Part shown: positions 37,930 through 45,129 of the stretch, piece after piece
Layout of the letters: each line of letters opens with the position of its first letter
Numbering within the stretch: position 1 is the stretch's first letter
Assembly (NCBI GenBank): GCA_035573435.1
Contig: DATMZR010000041.1
Span: 1-47,207, forward strand
DNA from: Solirubrobacterales bacterium
GTDB lineage: Bacteria; Actinomycetota; Thermoleophilia; Solirubrobacterales; 70-9
DNA: 47,207 nt
Direction of reading: 5' to 3'
The notes under the pieces: generated by a model
Database searches by the model: none
What the model was told of the DNA's origin: nothing
The model's input: the letters and a program-made list of their open reading frames with translations, nothing else
Translations under genes and position numbers: made by a program

Positions 37930-39234
37930 TCAACGGGCAGAGCTTCCCCGCGGGAAGATCTGCTGCAGCTTCCAGAGCAGCTTGAGCGAGCCGTGCGGCC
38001 GAAGCCTACGGCGCAGCACCGCCCGCCGCGGATCGCCGCCGTAGGTGGTGACCTCCAGCCAGTCGCGCCACGAGGTGTCGAACGTCAGGCTCGGCCGCGG
38101 AGCCTCGCCCTGGACTGCCTCCGTGCTCCCGTTGTCGATCCTGATGTACCAGGGGGCCGCGTCCGAGAAGCGCCACTGGATCGTCACCGGCTGGCCGTTC
38201 ACCGCGTCGGTTTGGGCAGACCGCGCGACCACGTCGAACAGGAGCGCCTGGGTCTCGGGAGACGAGTCGGGGTTGGCGACGGGCTCGCCGACGACGCCGG
38301 CGCGCAGCAGGGTGATCGCCCGCCTGGCTCGCTCCACCGGGGGCCGTGACAGATCGAACGGGAAGATGTCGGACGGCATCTCGTTGATCGGGTAGCCGGC
38401 CGCCTTCCACTTGGTCTCGACCGAGCGGATTCCGAACCCGTAGATGTCCTCCAACTCGAACCCCCAGCAGCGCGTGTATTCGAGGTTCCAGTCCGGCGGC
38501 ACGAACACGGACATGGACCACGGCAACACCTCACGCAGGATCTCGTCCACGGCTGCCTTGCACTCATCGCTCTCACGGAAGCAGTCCGAGAGCACCTTGA
38601 CCCCAAAGCCGATGTGGCGCTGCTCGTCCCGCGAGACGTTGTGCATCCCGCTGCTGAACCCGGGCATCGTCCCGGCCTTGTTGAAGTAGTCCTCGATGAA
38701 GTGCTGTCCCGGCTGCGCCAGGGCCGCCTCGACGACCAGGTGGTAGAGCGCGATCGCCTGGGCGAACTTGGGCAGCGAACGATCCTTGCGCAGCTCGTCG
38801 GCCATCTGGTCGAGGCGCCCGAAGACGTTGCGGTACCCCCAGCCGAGCTGCGACTGGGTGTAGGCGAGGGTCGAGCCGATCGACTCGCCGGCGCCGATCA
38901 CCTCCTTGAAGAAGCGGTGGAAGAAGACCGCGTGGCGCGCCTCGTCGACCTGCTGGGTCGCGAGGAAGTACTTCTGCTCCTCGAGCGGCGCCGCGTCGAT
39001 ATAGGGAGACAGGTTGTCGGTGACCGAGTCCTCCCCGTAGAAGAACATCGAATAGGTCCACAGCGCCGACTTCCGCTGGATCTCGCTCAGCGATTCCCAG
39101 CCCCTGCGATCCTCGGCCAGGTCGATCTCAGTCGCCCTCCAGTTGCCTTCCTCCCAGCGCCGGTACAGATCCTCGTAGGAGATCTGATCGACGAAGGAAC
39201 CCCGCTCGATCCCGTCCTTCTGCGCAACGCTCAT
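37930..39234 (-). CDS. R2-like ligand-binding oxidase fused to an SCP2-like lipid-binding domain
   Basis: A 434-residue two-domain protein. Residues 1–300 are a ferritin-like di-metal fold with ligands E68, E98, H101, E169, E204 and H207. The spacings match R2-like ligand-binding oxidases (R2lox). V71 and Y164 sit where R2lox forms its Val–Tyr ether cross-link (three after the first Glu, five before the fourth ligand). R2lox uses an Mn/Fe site and binds a fatty acid. Residues 330–430 resemble an SCP2 sterol-carrier domain (VTIQWRFSDAAPWYIRIDNG, LTFDTSWRDWLEVTTYGGDP, GSLKLLWKLQQIF). Lipid oxidation with a built-in lipid carrier is inferred. It could be called ribonucleotide reductase R2, but no R1 gene is near. 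GGAGGAG lies 7 nt before the ATG. Confidence 0.82.
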   Translation of the reverse strand: MSVAQKDGIERGSFVDQISYEDLYRRWEEGNWRATEIDLAEDRRGWESLSEIQRKSALWTYSMFFYGEDSVTDNLSPYIDAAPLEEQKYFLATQQVDEARHAVFFHRFFKEVIGAGESIGSTLAYTQSQLGWGYRNVFGRLDQMADELRKDRSLPKFAQAIALYHLVVEAALAQPGQHFIEDYFNKAGTMPGFSSGMHNVSRDEQRHIGFGVKVLSDCFRESDECKAAVDEILREVLPWSMSVFVPPDWNLEYTRCWGFELEDIYGFGIRSVETKWKAAGYPINEMPSDIFPFDLSRPPVERARRAITLLRAGVVGEPVANPDSSPETQALLFDVVARSAQTDAVNGQPVTIQWRFSDAAPWYIRIDNGSTEAVQGEAPRPSLTFDTSWRDWLEVTTYGGDPRRAVLRRRLRPHGSLKLLWKLQQIFPRGSSAR

Positions 39235-39280
39235 CTGACTCTCCTCCGCTCAACCCATTCGCTTGCGCGCTCCACCCATT

Positions 39281-39298
39281 TGTCATCAATCGATGACA
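39281..39298. promoter_or_regulatory. 18-bp perfect palindrome upstream of the R2-like oxidase
   Basis: TGTCATC (39281–39287), AATC and GATGACA (39292–39298) form a perfect inverted repeat 47 bp before the oxidase ATG. Its size and symmetry fit a TetR-type operator, and a TetR gene lies at the other end of the oxidase gene. No other copy was noticed in the window. Confidence 0.55.
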
Positions 39299-39312
39299 CG
39301 GTTGCACCGAGC

Positions 39313-39432
39313 TTAATGCACCGCCGACGAGAAGCCAAACCGTTCTGTGACCAACCTCACGGTGGTTTCCGTCCTCACAGGGCTGTGGGTTCCAGCAAGC
39401 TCCGCGATTATTCTTCTGGCCACTTCGTCCAT
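39313..39432 (-). CDS. possible 39-residue small protein
   Basis: A short reading frame in the 330-bp gap between glyS and the R2-like oxidase, reading MDEVARRIIAELAG then a helical stretch ending FGFSSAVH and TAA. The helix pattern resembles short actinobacterial dimerisation-domain peptides, but the length is too small for certainty. AGGACGG lies just upstream, a poor Shine-Dalgarno. If real, it would be in the leader of the oxidase operon. The rest of the gap shows only the palindrome and the glyS terminator. Confidence 0.3.
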   Translation of the reverse strand: MDEVARRIIAELAGTHSPVRTETTVRLVTERFGFSSAVH

Positions 39433-39510
39433 TCCGTCCTAGAAACCTGCTACGTTTTGGACAGCGTCTTCGAGATACGCACCCTCCCCTGTACGCGTAG
39501 ATCGATCTCG

Positions 39511-39537
39511 AAAAGGGCCCGCCCAGCGGGCCCTTTT
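39511..39537 (-). terminator. intrinsic terminator of glyS
   Basis: AAAAGGGCCCGC (39511–39522), loop CCA and GCGGGCCCTTTT (39526–39537) form a perfect 12-bp stem with a 3-nt loop, bounded by A4 and T4. It begins 28 nt after the glyS stop on the minus strand. The symmetry means it could stop transcription from either side. It is the clearest intrinsic terminator in the window. Confidence 0.85.
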
Positions 39538-39564
39538 CATTTGACGCAGCGCTGAGGGCGTCCG

Positions 39565-40956
39565 TCAGCCCAGTTTCGGGCTCAGCCAGGGCTCGGCCAG
39601 CTTCGCGGCTAGGCGCTCGGCTAGGTCGTCGGCCGGGACCCGCACCTGCTCCAGGCTGTCGCGGTCGCGAAGGGTTACCGTGCCGTCCTCCATTGTCTGG
39701 CCGTCCACGGTGATTCCCCAGGGCGTGCCGATCTCGTCCTGGCGGCGGTAGCGGCGGCCGATCGAGCCGCCCTCGTCGAATTCGGCCGGGAACTGGGCCC
39801 GCAGCTGTTCGTAGATCTCGCGTGCCCTCTCGGGCATCCCGGCCTTGGAGACCAGCGGCAGCACCGCCGCCTTGACCGGCGCCAGGCGAGGGTGAAGGCG
39901 GAGCACGGTGCGCTTCCGCCCCTCGACCTCCTCGGTGTCGTAGGCGTCGACGAGAAAGGCGAGCAGTGAGCGGTCCACCCCCAGCGAGGGCTCGATCACG
40001 TGGGGCACGAATGCCTCTCCCTTGTCCTGGTCGTAGTACTCGAGCTTCTCGCCCGAGAATTCGGCGTGGCGGGAGAGGTCGTAATCCCCCCGATTGGCGA
40101 TCCCCTCGAGTTCGGACCACCCCATGGGGAACAGGTACTCGATGTCGGAGGTCGCCGAGGAGTAGTGAGACAGCTCATCGGGCCCGTGCTTACGCAGGCG
40201 CAGATGGTCGGGGCGGATGCCGAGGTCGGTGTGCCAGCGCATGCGGTCCTCCATCCACTGCTGGTGCCACCGGTCGGCATCGTCGCCGCGGACGAAGTAC
40301 TCGATCTCCATCATTTCGAACTCCCGCGTGCGGAAGATGAAGTTGCCCGGAGTGATCTCGTTCCGAAAGGCCTTGCCGACCTGAGCGATCCCGAACGGCG
40401 GCTTCTTGCGCGCGAACTGAAGGACGTTCTTGAAGTTGACGAAGATCCCCTGGGCCGTCTCCGGTCGCAGGTAGACGCGGGCGGCGTCATCGCGGACCGG
40501 GCCCATGAAGGTCTCGAACATCAGGTTGAACTGGCGAGGCTCGGTCAGGTCGCACTCGCTGTGTTCACCGGGATGCACGGACGGCTTCCGCCCGCACGCG
40601 GCGTCCTCGAGTTTGTCCGCCCGGAAGCGGAGCTTGCAGGTGCGGCAATCGACCATTGGGTCCGTGAAGCCCTCCAGGTGGCCCGACGCCTCCCAGGTTC
40701 GGGGGTGCATGAGGATCGCCGCGTCCAGGGCCACCATGTCATCCCGCTCCTGCACGACGGCCCGCCACCACTGGGCCTTGACGTTGTTCTTGAGCTGGAC
40801 GCCGTAGTGGCCGTAGTCGTAGGTGGAAGCGAGCCCACCGTAGATCTCCGAGGACTGGAAGACGAAGCCGCGCCGCTTGCACAGGGCGACGACCTCGTCC
40901 AAGGTCACCTCGGGGGCGCGGCTCGCCTCCGTTGGCTGCTTCGCGGTGCCGGTCAT
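39565..40956 (-). CDS. glyS: glycine–tRNA ligase (single-chain class II)
   Basis: A 463-residue homodimeric glycyl-tRNA synthetase of the eukaryote/Gram-positive type. It has LCKRRGFVFQSSEIYGG and TYDYGHYGVQLKNN at the N-terminus, a zinc-like CRTCKLRF segment, motif 2 FRNEITPGNFIFRTREFEMM, motif 3 PSLGVDRSLLAFLVDAY and a C-terminal anticodon-binding domain (ILRLHPRLAPVKA-like). It charges tRNA-Gly with glycine. TAGCCT lies 11 nt before the ATG and there is no Shine-Dalgarno. Confidence 0.97.
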   Translation of the reverse strand: MTGTAKQPTEASRAPEVTLDEVVALCKRRGFVFQSSEIYGGLASTYDYGHYGVQLKNNVKAQWWRAVVQERDDMVALDAAILMHPRTWEASGHLEGFTDPMVDCRTCKLRFRADKLEDAACGRKPSVHPGEHSECDLTEPRQFNLMFETFMGPVRDDAARVYLRPETAQGIFVNFKNVLQFARKKPPFGIAQVGKAFRNEITPGNFIFRTREFEMMEIEYFVRGDDADRWHQQWMEDRMRWHTDLGIRPDHLRLRKHGPDELSHYSSATSDIEYLFPMGWSELEGIANRGDYDLSRHAEFSGEKLEYYDQDKGEAFVPHVIEPSLGVDRSLLAFLVDAYDTEEVEGRKRTVLRLHPRLAPVKAAVLPLVSKAGMPERAREIYEQLRAQFPAEFDEGGSIGRRYRRQDEIGTPWGITVDGQTMEDGTVTLRDRDSLEQVRVPADDLAERLAAKLAEPWLSPKLG

Positions 40957-41001
40957 CGCTTCGGCGCAGGCTAGCGGCGGCTGCGGCGCGGGCCAAGTGA
41001 C

Positions 41002-41034
41002 CTGAGGCGGCCGGCTCCTTTTCCGGCCGCTCAG
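41002..41034. other. stable hairpin between glyS and a 55-residue ORF
   Basis: CTGAG-G-CGGCCGG (41002–41014) can pair with CCGGCCG-CTCAG (41023–41034), giving 12 base pairs with one bulged G and an 8-nt loop CTCCTTTT. It lies in the region between divergent glyS and the small ORF at 41076, without a U-tract on either side. It may be an RNA structure in one of the two leaders; no known riboswitch class is recognised. Confidence 0.45.
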
Positions 41035-41075
41035 CGGTTCACCATGAATGCGGATCCATTCAGCGGGAGGCGACC

Positions 41076-41243
41076 ATGCAGAACATCGTGACGGCGCCCA
41101 TCCGGGCGAGCAGGCACCTGGCGATCTGGCTCGTGTGGCAGTTCACCGGGATCACCCTCCTCGCGCCTGACAGTCGCAGCCCCGTGCCCCGCATCCACGA
41201 GGACCGGGAGGCAGGCCGCGAGCGGCTGCCGCGGGCCAGCTGA
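41076..41243 (+). CDS. small protein of unknown function
   Basis: A 55-residue frame with an excellent Shine-Dalgarno (GGGAGG, 5 nt before the ATG). It reads MQNIVTAPIRASRHLAIWLV, then a hydrophobic WQFTGITLLAP and a charged tail rich in Arg/Glu. The hydrophobic middle could touch the membrane. No family is recognised. A 6-bp inverted repeat (TGAATG–CGGATC–CATTCA, 41045–41062) precedes the Shine-Dalgarno. The good initiation signal, rare in this window, is the main reason to believe it. Confidence 0.5.
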   Translation: MQNIVTAPIRASRHLAIWLVWQFTGITLLAPDSRSPVPRIHEDREAGRERLPRAS

Positions 41244-41305
41244 ATCGGCACTCGTGCATCCGGAGTGCCAGGACCGCCGGGACCGGCTGCGATAATCGGG
41301 GTCCG

Positions 41306-41599
41306 ATGCCGATCTACGAGTACCGCTGCCCCAACGGACACCAGTTCGAAGTCTTCCAGGCGATCGCGGACGACCCGGTGTCGACCTGCCAGGTATGCGG
41401 CGAGCCGGTCGAGCGAGTTCTCCACCCGGTTGCGGTGCACTTCAAGGGCTCCGGTTTCTACACGACGGACTACGCGCGAAAGTCCGGCGCGAAGGCGTCG
41501 GACTCGAACGACGGCAAGCCTGCGAAGGACGCGGGCGGAGACTCGACGACGGAGAAGAAGAAGGGCGAGAAGGCCACGTCGTCCAGCAAGGACGACTGA
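41306..41599 (+). CDS. FmdB-family zinc-ribbon protein
   Basis: A 97-residue protein starting MPIYEYRCPNGHQFE, the FmdB-type N-terminus. The second knuckle is C28-x2-C31. In the first knuckle the usual second Cys is missing (C8-P-N-G-H12), so H12 may be a ligand instead. The C-terminal 40 residues are Lys/Ser/Asp-rich and disordered. Function is unknown; FmdB proteins are small putative regulators. GATAAT in a TGCGATAAT context (extended –10) lies 9 nt before the ATG with no Shine-Dalgarno. Confidence 0.9.
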   Translation: MPIYEYRCPNGHQFEVFQAIADDPVSTCQVCGEPVERVLHPVAVHFKGSGFYTTDYARKSGAKASDSNDGKPAKDAGGDSTTEKKKGEKATSSSKDD

Positions 41600-41617
41600 G
41601 AAACTCCCCGGGCGAAC

Positions 41618-41654
41618 TGGCGAGTTTGTGGCGGTATGCGCCACAAAGTCGCCA
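41618..41654. repeat. two-part hairpin between convergent genes, copy 2
   Basis: TTTGTGGCG (41625–41633), loop GTATG and CGCCACAAA (41639–41647) form a perfect 9-bp stem, with outer TGGCG (41618–41622) and CGCCA (41650–41654). It repeats 20157–20193 with a paired A–T to G–C change. It lies between the stops of convergent fmdB and the LCP gene (18 and 14 nt away), consistent with a shared terminator. Confidence 0.75.
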
Positions 41655-41668
41655 GCGGCGGCTCGCAC

Positions 41669-42922
41669 TTAACCTGCGGGGGAGCACGCCGGGGTCTCCG
41701 GCGGGTCGTGGCCCAGGAACCGCTTCACGGCGCGGGCGCATTCCTCCTGCGAGACGGTGAGGCTGCCGAGCGGCCCCGGCCCCGCGGGCTCGAGGACCTG
41801 GCTCTTCGAGCTGAAGCCCAGTGCCGCGGAGAGGACGAACTGGGGCATCGTCAGCATGCCCATGCTCGACACGAACGCCTTGGGCGCGTTCCAGCCGATG
41901 ATCGGCCCCTTGATGAAGTTGTAGGGGAGCCGGGTGATGCTCGTCATCCGGCCCTTGATCCCCGACAGGACGTCCTGCTGGAACTCGGCGCGGTCGAGGT
42001 CGTCGATCGGCGGGCAGGGGTTCCCCTGCTGATCCGTGGGCAAGTTCTTGCGCGTTCGCGCCAGGCTCAGCGCCTCGTCTGCATTGAGGTCGTGTTCCCC
42101 CGGATCGAGGAAGAGGCTGAAGCCGCCGTTCTCCGCCCCGCCCGAGATCTCCGAGCAGACCTTGGTGTCGATGTCAACCGTCACGCCGCCGATCGCGTCG
42201 ATGAAGTCGCGGAAGCCGTTGAAGTCGACCACGGCGACCTGGTCGACGTCGATGCCGAGGAACTGCTCCACGGTCTGGACCTCGAGCTTGGCGCCGCCAA
42301 ACGCGTAGGCGGCGTTGATCTTCTGGGCGTCGTGTCCGGGAATCGAGGCGAAGGTGTCCCGCGGGATGGACAGCTTGCGAAAGGCAAAACGCCCGGCGCG
42401 CACGAGCATGATCGTGTCGGCCCGGTAGGGCGAGCAGGTCGAGGGCGGCGGCTTGCCCTCGCCGGCTGCGTCGATGCACTTCTGGGGGGTGGCCTCGTTC
42501 GTAGCCGCCAAGCCCGACGGGCGGACGTCGGTGCCGAGCACTAGGACGGTCTGCGGAAAGCCGAGCATGAACGGATTCCCGCCGAGCGTGTCGCCCATGT
42601 CCGCCAGCTTTCCCTTCTGTATCTGGGAGGAGACCGCGAAGGCAACGATGCTCAAGGCGAGCCAAGCGAGCGCGGCAATTCCCACCCACTTGAGGACTCG
42701 GCGCCATGGCGGACGCTCCTTCGGCGCCTCCGGCGCTCGGGGTCTCTTCTCGGGGTCGGCCCTGGACGGGCCCTTGGCCCTCAGTCGCTCGCGGAGCGTG
42801 GCGAGATCCGGTGAGCGAAGCCGGCTCAGCAGGCCGGGCCGGGAGCGGTACACCTTGTAGTCGGGCCGCTCGGGTGGGCCCTGCTCGCCGCCGGCTGGGC
42901 CCTGATCCCCGTTGGCTGGCAT
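41669..42922 (-). CDS. LytR–CpsA–Psr (LCP) family cell-wall ligase
   Basis: A 417-residue membrane-anchored protein. A cytoplasmic N-terminal region of about 100 residues is followed by one membrane helix (WVGIAALAWLALSIVAFAV). The LCP domain then reads VLVLGTDVRPSG, YRADTIMLVRAG, FRKLSIPRDTFASIPGHDAQKINAAYAFGG, DFIDAIGGVTVDI and DADEALSLARTRKN-like blocks with the conserved Arg/Asp residues. LCP enzymes transfer secondary polymers (teichoic acid or arabinogalactan-like) from lipid carriers to peptidoglycan. The ATG at 42922 is chosen because TATTAC lies 6 nt upstream; the longer frame to 43072 crosses the promoter and hairpins. Confidence 0.92.
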   Translation of the reverse strand: MPANGDQGPAGGEQGPPERPDYKVYRSRPGLLSRLRSPDLATLRERLRAKGPSRADPEKRPRAPEAPKERPPWRRVLKWVGIAALAWLALSIVAFAVSSQIQKGKLADMGDTLGGNPFMLGFPQTVLVLGTDVRPSGLAATNEATPQKCIDAAGEGKPPPSTCSPYRADTIMLVRAGRFAFRKLSIPRDTFASIPGHDAQKINAAYAFGGAKLEVQTVEQFLGIDVDQVAVVDFNGFRDFIDAIGGVTVDIDTKVCSEISGGAENGGFSLFLDPGEHDLNADEALSLARTRKNLPTDQQGNPCPPIDDLDRAEFQQDVLSGIKGRMTSITRLPYNFIKGPIIGWNAPKAFVSSMGMLTMPQFVLSAALGFSSKSQVLEPAGPGPLGSLTVSQEECARAVKRFLGHDPPETPACSPAG

Positions 42923-43003
42923 GAGCGGGTAATACTGCCGAATGGCCCAGATCCCTCCCGAATCAACCGCCGCCTCCTCCCAGGGAGCCGAAGGCGACCG
43001 GTG

Positions 43004-43024
43004 GTCCGAGCCGAAGGCTCGGAC
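43004..43024. other. perfect 9-bp hairpin
   Basis: GTCCGAGCC (43004–43012), loop GAA and GGCTCGGAC (43016–43024) form a perfect stem in the 200-bp gap between the divergent LCP and ROK genes. AGCCGAAGGC also occurs at 42986–42995 and inside repeat family 2, so it may be related to that family. There is no U-tract, so termination is unlikely. Confidence 0.5.
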
Positions 43025-43075
43025 TCGTCCGGGGGCGGCGGGTTCGGGCGTGAACGGTGTGGACCCGGGCAACTC

Positions 43076-43100
43076 GCATCTACCGCGACTTCGTCGCTAG
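43076..43100 (-). repeat. intergenic repeat family 2, partial copy 3 (inverted)
   Basis: On the minus strand these 25 bp read CTAGCGACGAAGTCGCGGTA followed by GATGC. This matches the first 25–27 bp of copies at 31579 and 37178, including the small hairpin and GGTAG. The remainder of the element is weakly recognisable or lost. It lies 24 bp before the ROK kinase start. Confidence 0.6.
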
Positions 43101-43124
43101 CCCGGGCGAGGCTGCTGGTTGACG

Positions 43125-44093
43125 ATGGAGACCATCGGGGTCGACCTGGGGGGAACGAAGATGCTGGTCGGGGTGGTGGACTCCGAGCGCAGGGTCCTCT
43201 ACCGCTCCACCGCGCCCAGCCATGGCCTGGGCCAGGATGAGCTGCTGGAGACACTCGAGCACGAGCTGCGGGCGGCCCGCGCGGCGCGGCCCGAGCTGGC
43301 CGCCGCCGGGCTGGGGATCCCGTGCACGATCGACCGCCGGCGGGGCGTTGCGATCATGGCCGTCAACCTCGAGCTCGCCGACGTGCCGATTCGGGAGCTG
43401 ATGACGGAGCGCCTCGGGCTGCCTGTGCTGATCGACAACGACGCGAACGTCGCCATCCTCGCCGAGCACCGTTTCGGCGCCGCCCGCGGAGCGCGGAACG
43501 CAGTGATGCTGACCATCGGTACGGGGATTGGCGGCGGGCTGATCATCGATGGGCAGCTGTATCGGGGCTCGACCGGCGCCGGCGCCGAGCTCGGCCACAC
43601 CGTGATCGACGCCGACGGCCCCCCCTGCCAGGGCAACTGCCCCAACCGCGGCTGCATCGAGGCGCTGGCTTCCGGGACCGCGATCGCCCGCGATGGCCTG
43701 GCGGCGGCCGAGGCCGCCCCGGAGTCCGCGCTCGGCCGCGCGCTGGCCCGCGGCGCGCAGCTCGACGGCAAGGAGGTCACCGATGCGGCACTGGCCGGCG
43801 ACGCAACCGCTCGCGGCGTTCTCGAGGAGGTCGGGAGGCGGCTGGGCGTGGCGTTCTCGAGCTTCGCCAACACCTTCGAGCCCGACGTGATCCTGATCGG
43901 CGGCGGCGTCAGCAGGGCGGGGGAGCTCTTGGCCGGACCGGCTCGGCGGGAGCTCGCCGCCAGAGCCCTGCCGCCCATGAACGGGACCCGGGTCGCGACC
44001 GCCGAGCTGGGACCGGACGCCGGAATGATCGGGGCGGCGACCATGGCGGCGACCGAGCTCGAGGGAAGCGGGGTTGGATGCCCGGACGATTGA
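43125..44093 (+). CDS. ROK-family sugar kinase (glucokinase-like)
   Basis: A 322-residue ROK kinase. It has the N-terminal phosphate motif GVDLGGTKMLVG, catalytic D106 in IDNDANVAILAE, TIGTGIGGGLIIDG and the zinc site H158, C168, C172, C177 (ELGHTVIDADGPPCQGNCPN then RGCIEAL). Members phosphorylate glucose or other hexoses using ATP or polyphosphate; the substrate here is uncertain. ATG at 43125 is preferred over a TTG 6 bp upstream. The end overlaps rsmI by 16 nt. Confidence 0.93.
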   Translation: METIGVDLGGTKMLVGVVDSERRVLYRSTAPSHGLGQDELLETLEHELRAARAARPELAAAGLGIPCTIDRRRGVAIMAVNLELADVPIRELMTERLGLPVLIDNDANVAILAEHRFGAARGARNAVMLTIGTGIGGGLIIDGQLYRGSTGAGAELGHTVIDADGPPCQGNCPNRGCIEALASGTAIARDGLAAAEAAPESALGRALARGAQLDGKEVTDAALAGDATARGVLEEVGRRLGVAFSSFANTFEPDVILIGGGVSRAGELLAGPARRELAARALPPMNGTRVATAELGPDAGMIGAATMAATELEGSGVGCPDD

Positions 44094-44902
44094 CCGTCTG
44101 CCCGACGCCGATCGGGAACCTCGAGGACCTCAGCCCTCGCGCGCGCCGAGCCCTGGGGGAGGCGGACCTGGTCGCCTGCGAGGACACCCGGCGGGCAGGG
44201 AGGCTTTTCGAGCGGCTCGACATCCCCCGCCCGCGCCTCGTCTCCAACCATGAGGGCAACGAGGCCGAGCGGGCGGTTCAGCTGGCACAGCAGATCGAGC
44301 GCGGCGCCAAAGTGGTCCTGATCTCCGACGCGGGGACACCGGCGCTCTCCGACCCGGGTTATCCGCTGATCCGGACCTGCATCGAACGCGACCTGGAGGT
44401 CGAGGTGCTGCCCGGCCCCTCAGCGGTGACCACGGCCCTGGTGGCGTCGGGGCTGCCACTCGACCGGTGGCGGTTCGAGGGCTTTCTGCCGCGCCGGGCC
44501 GGAGAGCTCGAGCGGGTGCTGCATTCGGCGGAGACCGTGGTGGCATTCGAGTCGCCGCGGCGCCTGCCCGACTCGCTGGCGGCGCTCGCGGCGCTCGCCC
44601 CCAACCGCCCCGCCGCCGTCTGCCGCGAGCTGTCCAAGCTTCACGAGGAGGTTGCTCGCGGAACACTCGGCGAGCTGGCGCGGCGGTTCCGCGACGAGGT
44701 CAAGGGCGAGATCGTGGTTGTGCTGGCGCCCGCCGCCACCACAGCCAGCTCCCCAGACATCGGCTTCGCGGTCGACGCCCTACGGCGTTTGGTCCAGTCC
44801 GGGGCCCGGCCACGGGCCGCCGCCGGCGTCGTCGCGGCGCTGACGGGGACGCGGGCGAACGATCTGTACCGGGCGCTCACGGGCCGCGCGCCGCGCGAGT
44901 AG
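44078..44902 (+). CDS. rsmI: 16S rRNA (cytidine-2'-O)-methyltransferase
   Basis: A 274-residue tetrapyrrole-methylase fold enzyme that uses SAM to 2'-O-methylate C1402 of 16S rRNA. It has CPTPIGNLEDLSPRARRAL at the N-terminus, ACEDTRRAGRL, SDAGTPALSDPGYPLIR, VLPGPSAVTTALVASGLP, the FEGFLPRR segment and VAFESPRRLPDSL. The ATG lies inside the end of the ROK gene, and coupled translation is expected. The C-terminal domain with LTGTRANDLYRALTG is normal. Confidence 0.96.
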   Translation: MPGRLTVCPTPIGNLEDLSPRARRALGEADLVACEDTRRAGRLFERLDIPRPRLVSNHEGNEAERAVQLAQQIERGAKVVLISDAGTPALSDPGYPLIRTCIERDLEVEVLPGPSAVTTALVASGLPLDRWRFEGFLPRRAGELERVLHSAETVVAFESPRRLPDSLAALAALAPNRPAAVCRELSKLHEEVARGTLGELARRFRDEVKGEIVVVLAPAATTASSPDIGFAVDALRRLVQSGARPRAAAGVVAALTGTRANDLYRALTGRAPRE

Positions 44903-45054
44903 CGCCCGCCCGTCGGCCGCCGCGGATCGGCCGCGTGTAAATCCGCGCCCAATTTTGTGCCTACTGCGCCATTTGCGGCGGCGGGGGAATAGGATTCCGT
45001 ACGGAGGAGAAAACCCTCGTGCCGGGGCCCAGTGCCCCGTCCAGGGAAGGAGAG

Positions 45055-45126
45055 ATGACAGTCCGCGGGAGAAAGCCTGAGGCTCACGTGGTTTCGAAGG
45101 AGGAGCGGGCGGGTACGGCCCTGTAA
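45055..45126 (+). CDS. 23-residue leader peptide upstream of the mce operon
   Basis: A short frame reading MTVRGRKPEAHVVSKEERAG then TAL and TAA. GGAAGGAG lies 3–4 nt before its ATG, a very strong Shine-Dalgarno, and its stop is 3 nt before the GTG of the first mce gene, which has none. A hairpin (CGGGGC–CCAGT–GCCCCG, 45023–45039) and TAGGAT (44990–44995, possible –10) lie upstream. It may couple or control translation of the mce gene. No family is recognised. Confidence 0.5.
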   Translation: MTVRGRKPEAHVVSKEERAGTAL

Positions 45127-45129
45127 ACG

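Noticed and set aside
37930-39234. Ordinary class I ribonucleotide reductase beta subunit
   Set aside because: The ligand and Val/Tyr spacing fit R2lox better, no alpha subunit gene is adjacent, and the C-terminus is a lipid-binding-like domain rather than an R1-interacting tail.
39345-39540. A small RNA gene ending in the strong hairpin at 39511–39537
   Set aside because: The hairpin is 28 nt after the glyS stop in the right direction and explains itself as the glyS terminator; no convincing plus-strand promoter was found.
43101-44077. Frame upstream of rsmI covering the ROK gene
   Set aside because: It is the out-of-frame Arg-rich shadow of the ROK kinase; the RsmI signature begins at the ATG at 44078.
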